From: Fomitopsis serialis
Taxonomy: Eukaryota > Basidiomycota > Agaricomycetes > Polyporales > Fomitopsidaceae
Direction: 5' to 3'
Length of the DNA: 14,841 nt
Assembly (NCBI RefSeq): GCF_022376445.1
Contig: NW_025955681.1
Location: 1-14,841 of the forward strand
Shown: piece after piece, positions 1 through 8,502 of the stretch
How the letters are laid out: each line of letters opens with the position of its first letter
How positions within the stretch are numbered: the stretch's first letter is position 1
Made by a program: the position numbers and the translations under genes
The notes under the pieces: model-generated
Seen by the model: the letters and a program-made list of their open reading frames with translations, nothing else
Database searches by the model: none
Told to the model about the DNA's origin: nothing

Positions 1-1041
1 TATATGCTATGCATAGCGGTGTCTCATATTCCCCATATGCGGATTATTTGTTTCGCCCCTTATAGCTCGTCACGCCATCGTGCATGCTGCACTCAAGCAG
101 GCAGGTAATATAGACAACGTGCGTGGAGCACGAATTCATTGTTGTGTCTGGGTATATTTGTCGTGGTCACCCGACCTGCCGGCGCATCGTTCGCGCTGTG
201 GAGAATCAAACGTCAAGTACGTCTTGCGTTGTATCTTCGAGACGTATCGGCTGAACTCCGCATAGCCTCATCGGCATCCATCAAACCCAGTTGGTCAAGT
301 TGCATTATGCAAAGTGAGGTAATCAAGGCCCTGCTGCGCGAACAACCGTGGACTCCACCTGACAAGCATGATCATTCGCCATCGCGGCGCTGGGCGTACA
401 GCCTGATGCACCGATGGTGCGCGCTGCCTTGCGGCTCCGAGCTTGGAGTCGTTCCTGGCAGCTGAATCGTCAGGCAGTTTTGCCACGGAACAAGCTTCAA
501 GTTCGCGTGATACAATGAACCATGTGGGCGGCCTCGTACGACTCTATACTAGGCCAGGTGAGATCTTTGTCGGTCAAGATACGAGCGCGTCGGTTACTGA
601 CACTGCATCTACTCCCTTCGGCGAAGAAACGAAGATACGGGTGCCGGTGACAGGAGCTGTTCTCAAATGTTCCGATCAATGAAAGTGCATATTGTGGCAT
701 GATACGACTTTGACATAAATCACTAGCTCGAGTATGACGCCGCCGGACAAGCCATCACACCGCCTCCGTCAACTTCGACTTCCTCAAAATGGAAGACTGC
801 TGCGCGTGCATTGCGCACGTATACAAGGAATTCAGTCGTGTGCCGCCGTCGACCGTTGCAGGCAATCAACGATAACGGAGGGGCCCTGGCTTGTCGTACG
901 GGTGGGTATCCATTAGTCTGCTGGCTCATGGTTGTGGACGAAATGCTGACGGATCTCTGATGTGCATTGATCGGGTGCATATACAAGGTGCGAATCGCAT
1001 GCTATTGACATTTGGATGACAACAGTGGGGCGCTCTCCTCA

Positions 1042-1062
1042 TCATTCCATCATATGGAATGA
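1042..1062. repeat. 9-bp perfect inverted repeat, 3-nt spacer
   Basis: The arms TCATTCCAT (1042-1050) and ATGGAATGA (1054-1062) are exact reverse complements around the spacer CAT. The element lies about 137 bp upstream of the DUF6533 ATG, so it could bind a dimeric regulator. A chance palindrome is equally possible. Confidence 0.4.
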
Positions 1063-1120
1063 AGGTCAGTGCTGCGTATGTCATCCTATTGACAGATAAA
1101 GGTGAATGATATGGCACAAA

Positions 1121-1126
1121 TATAAC
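1121..1126 (+). promoter_or_regulatory. TATA-like box of the DUF6533 gene
   Basis: TATAAC lies 73 bp before the ATG at 1199, inside an A/T-rich patch. The position suits a fungal core promoter with a short 5' leader and supports the chosen start codon, which sits in the favourable context CTCACAATGAGC. Confidence 0.4.
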
Positions 1127-1198
1127 CCTCAAACATCACTATAAGTCGTTAGGATTTCCGGCACTGGTACGACATCTGCACTTCGAAGAACACTCACA

Positions 1199-2847
1199 AT
1201 GAGCAACAACACCTCTACTAGTATCAGTGCGCAAGCCTATCAAGAGGAGCTCAATCTTGTGTGAGTCTGCATTTGTGCATCATAGCTGACCACTAACAGT
1301 AGCTCTACAACCCAGGTTTTCCCAAAACTGTGCCATGATGGCTGCACTCTGTGAGTAGTGTTGCTTATGTCTTGTGCAGATGTTTAATGAATCTAGGCTT
1401 CTACCTATTTGATTATTGCTTGACTATTGACCAGCAAGCTAAATTCTTGTGGAACCGCAAGGTGTCCATTCCATCGATTTTGCTAGCAATCCTGCATTTG
1501 TCAACACTGCTCAGTGGTATAACCAGCATTGGGGTTGAATTTGCCCTTGGTTGCAAAGTATGTTGTGCCCTGTCCATATCCAATACTTGCTGATTAGTGT
1601 TGTTACAGAGGTTTGCTACAGGAGTAACAGACATGATCATCTGCTCAATGTTATGTTCTATAGCCAAATGGCCTGGTACTATGCCTCAACTGTAGCTGCA
1701 ATTGTCTTCAATGTTGCCACAGCAGGTATGTTCTTGATATGCATCATTGACAAAGTAGCTAATTCTATGGTCTTAGCCATAGCAGCTTTGCGTGTCTACG
1801 CCATTAATGGAAGGCATTGGCAACTCCCTTCATTGATTTTTACACTATTCCTTCCAGAGATTGCAGCAAACATGGTATGCATTCATGCACATTGGAAAGA
1901 TATGCCTGTACTCACATGAACTTGCAGTACAATATGGTGGCTGCATACATTCTCTATGACCCTCAATTTGGATGTACAATATCTATACACAGCTTTGCAG
2001 TGTATGATGGGTAAGTCATTGCATACCATGATTCAAAAGTTCTCATGTATGATGTAACAACTGAAACTTTATAAGCTGTAAGTAAAGTCTTCTGTTATGT
2101 GTATCCTAAGATCAACACAGGCTTCTGCAGTTACACCTGCTTCTGCAGCCACTGCCACTACTGCACACATACTTGTGCTGGTGTCAACATGGTATCACAC
2201 ATTCACATTGAAGAAACTGGCCCATACAATTGGGGAGCAAATTCCACTGACAACACTGCTACTCCGTGATGGTAAGTCAGACATTCAATCTAATGATGTA
2301 CACAATCACTGAAGTCAGATCAGGCACTGTATACTTTGGGTGAGGCAATACATAGTCAGTTGCAGGCTCCAATTCTGACTTGATCTGTCATGGCAGGGCA
2401 TTAGTTGTTGTGGACATCCTGGAAATTGTATCTCATTATACATCAGTGAGTGTCACATCATTTCAAAGGAATTCCTTGGCTCAATATCAATGTCAGGCAT
2501 TAATAGAAGTAACTGAGCTAGCAATCAGGTGAGTACTTGAAATTAGATGCTTGTATTCAATATTTTACATGCATTCCAGCTTCACAACAGTGATCTTATC
2601 CCACTTCTTCCTCAACCTTCGCAATGCAGCAAACCCATCTCAGGGGGTAACAACAGCTTCTATGTCTGATCTTCACTTCACAGGGCCAAACAGCCTTGGT
2701 GGCCAAGTCATCTCCAATGTGGATGAAGATGTCCTTGAGGAATATGTAGAGGATGAAGGATATGTTGATGAGGGAGGCCTCCCACTGGGTAATGTGGATG
2801 GACAAGACATTGTCCCTGATGAGGTCATGGATGAAGATAGTCCCTGA
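1199..2847 (+). CDS. DUF6533 domain multi-pass membrane protein
   Basis: Orphan Agaricomycete membrane protein of about 342 residues with roughly seven hydrophobic helices. The family layout resembles a seven-helix receptor, but the function is unknown. Exons: 1199-1260, 1316-1350, 1397-1557, 1664-1725, 1777-1874, 1928-2010, 2111-2271, 2324-2339, 2397-2445, 2497-2528, 2580-2847. The N-terminal DUF6533 signature is clear: NCAMMAALCFYLFDYCLTID, then FLWNRKVS. Later landmarks are ALRVYAINGRHW, DPQFGC, VLVSTWYHTF, LLLRDGTVYF and FFLNLRNA, all in family order. The tail after LNLRNA is hydrophilic and very acidic. All junction phases agree except exon 3 to exon 4, where two bases are needed; a 2-nt exon AG at 1609-1610 between introns of 51 and 53 nt would supply them. 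Exons and introns together have almost no CpG. The family assignment is firm; the exon 3/4 junction is not. Confidence 0.87.
1609..1610 (+). other. Putative 2-nt micro-exon (AG)
   Basis: Exon 3 ends in phase 0 at 1557, whereas the next clearly coding exon starts at 1664 in a phase needing two preceding bases. The intervening 106 nt is twice the usual intron length of this gene. It splits into GTATGT...TTACAG (1558-1608) and GTTTGC...TATAG (1611-1663) with just AG between, giving K-S-QMAWYY. A longer alternative exon (1598-1623) also restores phase but leaves two unusually short introns and more residues than the family spacing needs. Confidence 0.35.
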
Positions 2848-4504
2848 GAACTTGAAGAGGACTCTGTATTGGTTTCTCTGTCATGAAGCACTGACATATA
2901 TTGTCACTGAATCAGTCATGTAGACCACATACTCAGCACTGATAAGTTATAACTACTAGATGTTCACAAGTGAACATCCCAACAGATGGCTCAAATTGAT
3001 GAGAGGATAGAGTCTCCTTTGTTGGCCATTAATCAGTTCCTGCTGAAGTGCCAGCTGTGTGAAGAGGTATGGACCTGCCACAATCACATACTTGACAAAT
3101 CCACAAAAATATACCACATTGCCTCAGGACCTATGTCAGGAACTTGAATAGATAGGAGAACCATTTGCTGGAAACTGCATCCAGTCACCACCAATGATTG
3201 TGCTGAGCAATGCATTGTGATTGAGCATGATGATCATACAGTGATGGGAGAGTGAGAGTGACGTACAGATCCTGTTGGGCATCAGCCAAACCATAAACAC
3301 ACAAAACAGACAGCTGTGATCCTATTATCGTACCGCACATGGAGATGTCCCAACCTCTGCGTTGTAGATGAACATATTATTTTCGCTGATGAAGTTCAGG
3401 GACATGGCTTCGCATCTCGCACTGTAGAATCTACTAAGTAGCTTTCACGGGCCCAGAGTCCTGTATGGGAACATCAGCTTGGTGTCGCGCCACTCACAGA
3501 ATGGACAAGCAACACACGTTCACTGTGATTGTACGAGCAGTGAGCTTCAGTAGCACCCATGCGTCGAACTGAGCCCCTCGTAGGACCGGCGTTGACATGG
3601 ACATCTCAGGACACACAATTCCCGCTTAGGTTCAGACAGGGTATCGTCGTGACCTCGGAGCCTGCTGCGAGCACATCGATCATGCCAGCACCCGGTGCTC
3701 TACAAGCCGAAAGCGAGTACGTATACGCCTCCTGACCCTAAGATGCGACAGCTCCGTGGCACATGGCCATGACTACAGAAGTCCCAGACTGAGCTCCAGG
3801 TCCGCTGGTGAGGCAGGACAGCAGTATGTGCGTGAAGGAACATGCATGCACGGAGGTTGGTTCTCCGAGCTCGACCGAATGAACTCTGCGATGTACGACG
3901 ATCCTCGGCCGCAGACGCTATAGGAGTTACAGGCGGTCAGTAAGCATACAAACAACAGGGAGCAACACTTAGAGTTAGGGTTGCTCAAAGTGAAGCATAA
4001 GCCGGCTCGTAAGCCAGCCCGTAACACAGGTTGTAAGACAAAAGTTGAGTATCAAAGAGCGGTACCATCGACAAGAACTATCGACGAAACAGTCCTAGAG
4101 ATCCATCCAGGACTGGAGGCCACCGTGCAGAGTGTGTCCAATTGACTTGGATCTGCAGAGCCGTGAACAAAGCGGAGCGCCGCCGGAGAGCACCTCGCGT
4201 CCGACCGACGTCCAGATAAGTCGGGGCTCCCTTGTCCGATGCTGAGCACCGAGATGAGGCACATTGCAGCACTGGCTCCAGTCAATGTACGCCCATCGGA
4301 TACCCACGTCCACCGTGCCAGTCGCGCCGGGCGATGCGGCATACGATGACGCAGGTTCTTCAGAAAACCCGAATACAACCGTTCAAGTATCTCGATACGT
4401 CGCCTCGGAGCCCTTTAGATCATGAGATAACGACTCATACAGCCTAGCTTCGCGATCGTACACAGAGCCGGATACAGACTCGCCGGGTTATCGAGCCCTA
4501 AAGG
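2848..4504. other. Intergenic region between convergent genes
   Basis: This lies between the stop of the DUF6533 gene and the stop of the convergent P450 gene. The first 400 bp continue the CpG-poor composition, and an open frame of about 56 codons starts at 2985 (MAQIDERIESPLLAINQF...), with no recognisable family. From about 3260 onward CpG is normal. The open frames in 3770-4450 lack family-like motifs and usable splice partners. No transposon ends or long repeats were seen. Confidence 0.5.
2960..2977. repeat. 8-bp perfect inverted repeat downstream of the DUF6533 gene
   Basis: ATGTTCAC (2960-2967) and GTGAACAT (2970-2977) are exact reverse complements separated by AA. The repeat lies 113 bp after the stop codon, so it could form a 3'-UTR hairpin or serve as a protein-binding palindrome. 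No function can be assigned. Confidence 0.4.
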
Positions 4505-6846
4505 TCAGAGGCTGCCCGAGAGCCCGCGCACGAGGGCCTCCACGCCAGTGCTCCGCGGGCGGACTACACACTCGAACGGTTCAGGGTGGCTATACGGAGG
4601 CGTCAGCTTCGCTATCCAGGACGAGGTAGTGTAGATATTGCGGAAGGGCGAGGGGAAATGCAGGCAGAACGCACCTGATTCCACCGTTCACGAACCGAGC
4701 CGGGGGACGACGGGCCCGCCGTCGTGCACGGGGGGCGCGACGTCGAACGCGGCGAGGACGGACACGCACGCGAGCCACATGGACGCGTCGGCGAGGTGGA
4801 GGCCTGGTGGGGGTGTCAGTGGTGGCCGGGGCGGGCGCGGAGACAGAGACGTGCCTGGACATATCCTGGCGCGTCGCGATCCGTGTGAGCACAAAGCGGC
4901 ATTTGAGAGAGGCGAAGCGGAGCACGCACCGACGGCCGTACCCGAAGAGGTATTTGCGCGGGTCGAACTGTTTCTCCTTCCCTAGGAACCGCTCTGGTGC
5001 AAATGTGTCCGGCTCGGGGTACGTAGTTGGATTGTGGAAGAATCGCCTGTGTCAGTGCGAGTTCAGCGGTGGCCATCGAGGACGGAGGACAGCGGAGGTG
5101 CACGCACCAGTTGTTAGGGACGATGATCGAGCCCTTGGGTATGAAGTACCCGTCATGCACGTCGTCCTCGCGCACCACGTGTGCAAGCCCTTGCCAAAGA
5201 ACGAACGACGTTCCTCTCCGTTAGCCCCAGACAAGCTACTACTCAGATGGGGGCACTCACCGAGCGGGCCGAACGTGTAGAAACGCATGATCTCGAGGTA
5301 GAGCGCTTCGCAGTACGGCAGGCGCGCACGGTCGGCGGGCATCGGGAGGGCGTCGTGCCCGAGCACGGTGTCGAGCTCGGCTTGGGCGGTGCGCTGCTCC
5401 GCCGTGTGGCGCACGAGGCCCAGGATGAAGCAGCTGATGCCTGCTACGGTCTACAGACACAGTGCTCGTTAGGATACGGACGGGGAGACAGACGGGGTGA
5501 ACGGGACTGACGGTGTCCGCGCCGCCTACGTTGCGCCATGTGGTGAGCCGCGCTCGGGGCTTGGATAGTGGGGAGGGACAGACGTACCGCTGTAGATCCC
5601 GGCGGCTGCCCATTGGATTGTACGTTCTTCCTCTGGGGAGAGCTTTTGGGAGTCGAGATGGCTCTGGGTGAAGGAGGGACGCGCGACGCCTGCAGCCTTC
5701 ACAGGAAAAGGAGTCAGTTTCGATCCGACTGATTTGTTCGGGCCAGGCGCACCATCTGCCGCTTCACGAGCTCGAACGGGGCCCGCAGCATCTCCTGGAG
5801 GTAGTCGTGGTACAACTGTGCCTTCCGCTTCCACGCCGCGCCGGGGAACCAGGCGGGCACGTAGCGCACTTCGAGGTCATGGTCGGTACGGGACGGTCAC
5901 GGAGGGAGGGGGAGGGACTGACGGACGGGGAAAACGTCGACGAGGAACGCGTTCGGCATCGTCGCCTCCGAAAAGCCGTCCATCGCGTCGTCGACGAGCT
6001 TGACGAGCTCCTTGCCTCCGGGGTCCGAGGCCCGGTAGCCGTACGCCAGCTGCAGGACGAGCCCGCCTGCGAACCTGCGTGTCGCGTGAGCGGCGTGAAG
6101 TGAGCACATGGAGCGGGAGGGGGCGCACCGGCGCGTGTGCTCGACCCAGTCGCGGGGCTCGGCGAGGACGTGCTTCAGGAAGACGTTGGTCTCCTCGTGG
6201 AGGACGTGGCTGAAGGCGTCGATCTTCGCCTTCGTGCCCATGAAGTGGCTGAAGAGCCGGCGGTACTCCGCCCAGCGGTCGGAGAAGGGGATGAGCGCGG
6301 GCCCCTCGTCCCAGCCGACGAGCTGGCCGCCCATGACGAGCGTCGGGCGGTCGCTATAGAGGACGCCTTTGCGGTCGAGCATGTCGATGGCGTACTGGGG
6401 CTCGTTGAGGATGACGATGTTCTGGCCGAGGGCGCTGATGTGCACGATGCCGCCTGTGAGGGAACGGTGGTATGATCAGTCGCGCACGTCAGTTGTGAGG
6501 GTGATGTCAAAGCTGGAGGGCTGATACCGGACATTACTTGCAGACTCTGTCAGCGCAAAGACAGCGCCGGCGCAAAGTTGCCATGACTGGCATGGAGAAC
6601 GCGAAGGAGAGTAGAGCTACGCGCACCGTAGATGTCGCCCCATTTGGAGAACGTCTCCCATGGATGGAAGCTGGGGAAGTCAAGGAGGTTGCCAATCAGC
6701 GGGAGAGGTCGCGGGCCAGGAGGCAGGGGGGCGGGGGGCCGGCCTACAACGATCGCGCGGTAGGCAACATAAGAGACGACGGCGACTGCGACGGTGAGGA
6801 AGGCAGCGAGAACGCTGGAGGTGTCCAGTGATGAGAGGGAGGACAT
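4505..6846 (-). CDS. Cytochrome P450 monooxygenase (12 exons, one-base frame break near the C-terminus)
   Basis: Heme-thiolate monooxygenase, probably ER-anchored, of the group often labelled O-methylsterigmatocystin oxidoreductase-like in basidiomycetes; the substrate is unknown. Exons: 6846-6627, 6453-6129, 6074-5923, 5868-5753, 5696-5588, 5525-5512, 5450-5261, 5189-5108, 5046-4930, 4865-4855, 4803-4675, 4589-4505. Residues 10-35 form a membrane anchor, followed by the hinge PPGPRPLPLIGN. Other landmarks are the I-helix GGADTT (308-313), the K-helix EIMR (365-368), PERF (420-423) and the heme loop FGYGRRICPG with Cys444. The length is 516 residues if the last two exons are read in the conserved frame. 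As sequenced, the frame after PRLG hits a stop at 4688-4690, giving 483 residues, while the conserved FVNGG, HPEPFEC and VVRPRS segments continue in the other frame. Exons are GC-rich. The ATG is supported by a TATA-like box 55 bp upstream. Confidence 0.95.
4804..4854 (-). other. GC-AG intron next to the P450 heme motif
   Basis: This 51-nt intron begins GCACGT after an exon ending in CCAG and ends CACTGAC...CCACCAG, with a textbook branch site and acceptor. Only this GC donor yields C-P-G-L-H-L-A-D-A. The nearest GT donor would give C-L-H and destroy the CxG heme consensus. Confidence 0.75.
4855..4865 (-). other. 11-nt micro-exon carrying the P450 heme cysteine
   Basis: The exon reads GATATGTCCAG. 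It completes Arg442, encodes Ile443, Cys444 and Pro445, and starts Gly446. The upstream intron (4929-4866) has a GTGCGT donor and a CGCCAG acceptor. Without this exon the protein would have no axial heme ligand. Confidence 0.8.
5512..5525 (-). other. 14-nt micro-exon carrying the P450 I-helix GADT
   Basis: The exon completes Gly308 and encodes Gly-Ala-Asp-Thr of the oxygen-activation motif. It is flanked by a 62-nt intron (GTACGT...CGTAG) and a 61-nt intron (GTCAGT...CTGTAG with a CTAAC branch site). All phases agree. Confidence 0.85.
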
Positions 6847-8502
6847 CGTCGATGGTCAGGATACGCCGTGACAGCGTGCGGGAGGGCGGCGTCTCGAGTG
6901 TATAAGTATATCTGGTTCTGCGTTCTTCTCGCCCACATGATGAGATAAGTACAGAGCTCCATCTGCCATCAATTGCAGTCAGACGCGCTAATCCGAACGG
7001 AGGAGTGACCGTGTCCGGGCTACCTTCGCACGCCATGCCATCACTAGAGTCGCCCGATTTGGCAACAATCTGGTTACTGGTAAGTAGACCCGACATTCAC
7101 TGCAAGTTCATGCTCCATTCTAGACTGAAAAATCATAGCAGCGTGTATATGAACCGCCTGTAGTCTGTACAATGAGTGCTGCTTCTCCGCGTTGTGCGTC
7201 TCAGTGGTGCCCATCGCCGTATACCCATCCGATCGCCGACGAGAAAGGTACTTAGTGCCGACTAAGGCATCTCCTCAGGCTTTCGATTGCAGCGCATCTC
7301 GGTCGCAGTGTTGCTCTACGTATGTCATCTTATTCCTCTCGTCATGGGTCTCCCCTCGGACGTGCTTCTCGACAAGGGTTGCTTCAATATTACTCTTCCC
7401 TCAGGGTCTCTTGTTTCTGTTTCATCATGATCCGAGTCTTCGAGCCACTTCAGCTCGCTCTCGAGTCTCTGGCACCGCACCTTTCGACCACTTCGCTTTG
7501 CGTATACAGATCTGTCGTCGTGCGCGCCCGGTGTGACGTGTCGCGACCCATGTGCGCAACCTGGGCGACATTGGGTACGTCCCTGGGCCCCCTTATAAGT
7601 AGTATGCCTATATCATACCACTGTGCGCTGACCTTGAGATCAACAAACAAGGACAGCGCGTGGTTTGGACAGGCGTACCTCATTACCTCCTCATCGGCGC
7701 CTACGCGCCCCACGGGGCGGGATTCCCCTGGTGGAATCCCCGCTTTTGTAGCGTACTTAAGTCCTTCTTCCTCTGTTTATCTTGGATGTGATCCCCTTCT
7801 CCGTTTGTTTGAGCCTTTGAGGCCAGTGGGCTGCCAATGTGTGTCCAATCTTCTCGGCGGCTCCGGTTCTCGTGCTGCCTCGTATCGCAGCTCGTCTCGA
7901 TGATCTCCCTGACTGGATATATGTAGTATCGCCGAGCTTGCCAGTGGGCGGACAGAAAGCCGCCACCCTGCGGAAGTTGGCATTTTCGCAGTGTTTGTGG
8001 CCTTCGTCGTGAGTACGTAGCGTTGTTTCAAAGGTCACCTCAGAGGGGGATTATATCATGGCCTTCCTGCCGTCGTGCGTGTGATCGATCAACGAGCGAT
8101 GATTTTGATGCAATACATTATTATGTATGCAATGCTTTCGTGCTCTCACGCATTCAAGGAAGCGGGAGCTAGGGCCTCAGTTGTCCCCATATTCCGTTGA
8201 ACCCCTGCTCACTCGTTCCTATTGGATGGTTGATATCATGTCATCAGGCGGTACACGCGACAGGTGTTAGGCTTTCATGTCTGCATGCGCCAGACCAGCA
8301 GGGCAGGCACTGACGGTACCATTACATTGTACAGCGGGTTCCCATAACTTACACAGGTGATGATCAGGGCAATGAGTGGAATGTAGCATTGACAGCGTCC
8401 ATCTGCCAAACGGAAGTGAGAGAAAATGGCTCGATCCGACTCGTCCCACAAGTAACTCCATTTGCCCACCGCAGCGTACAATCCCGGCATTCACTCGGTT
8501 GG
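6847..8502. other. Intergenic region upstream of the P450 gene
   Basis: This lies between the P450 start and the 3' end of the DUF6534 gene. A plus-strand open frame at 7322-7903 (193 codons) has low-complexity Ser/Arg/Leu-rich content and no family motif, so it is not called. The stretch from about 7530 to 7800 has a CCTTATAAG box and pyrimidine-rich runs that recall a retroelement LTR, but no paired ends or target duplication were found. Confidence 0.45.
6901..6910 (-). promoter_or_regulatory. TATA-like box of the P450 gene
   Basis: On the minus strand this reads TATACTTATA, ending 54 bp before the ATG at 6846. The spacing matches that seen for the other genes in the window and supports this ATG as the start. 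Confidence 0.4.

Larger units (their letters stand above)
1..1198. other. 5' flank without a supported gene
   Basis: Short open frames exist on both strands here, but none shows a recognisable domain, and none could be joined to another through splice sites into a family-like protein. The right end contains the putative promoter of the DUF6533 gene and a small perfect inverted repeat, both listed separately. CpG frequency is ordinary here, unlike the block that begins just inside the next gene. Confidence 0.5.

Noticed and set aside
4688..4703. Explaining the P450 frame break by an extra intron
   Set aside because: The only possible intron between PRLG and the conserved continuation would be about 21 nt or shorter, below any plausible spliceosomal size. 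A one-base deletion fits exactly.
4807..5280. Plus-strand open frame of 157 codons over the P450 gene
   Set aside because: It is antisense to P450 exons that carry conserved motifs; the GC-rich coding strand explains the lack of stops opposite.
5668..6475. Several plus-strand open frames of 98-112 codons
   Set aside because: All lie antisense to P450 exons 2-5 and have Arg/Gly/Glu-rich shadow composition.
7322..7903. Plus-strand open frame of 193 codons
   Set aside because: Ser/Leu/Arg-rich with no domain, no family motif and no intron structure, in a genome whose real genes have many introns. It is probably a chance frame in pyrimidine-rich intergenic DNA.
8275..8490. Minus-strand frame with a hydrophobic segment (CYIPLIALIITCV)
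   Set aside because: It lies just past the DUF6534 3' end. No splice join brings it into phase with a family-like continuation, because the available acceptor at 8518 leads to an immediate stop.
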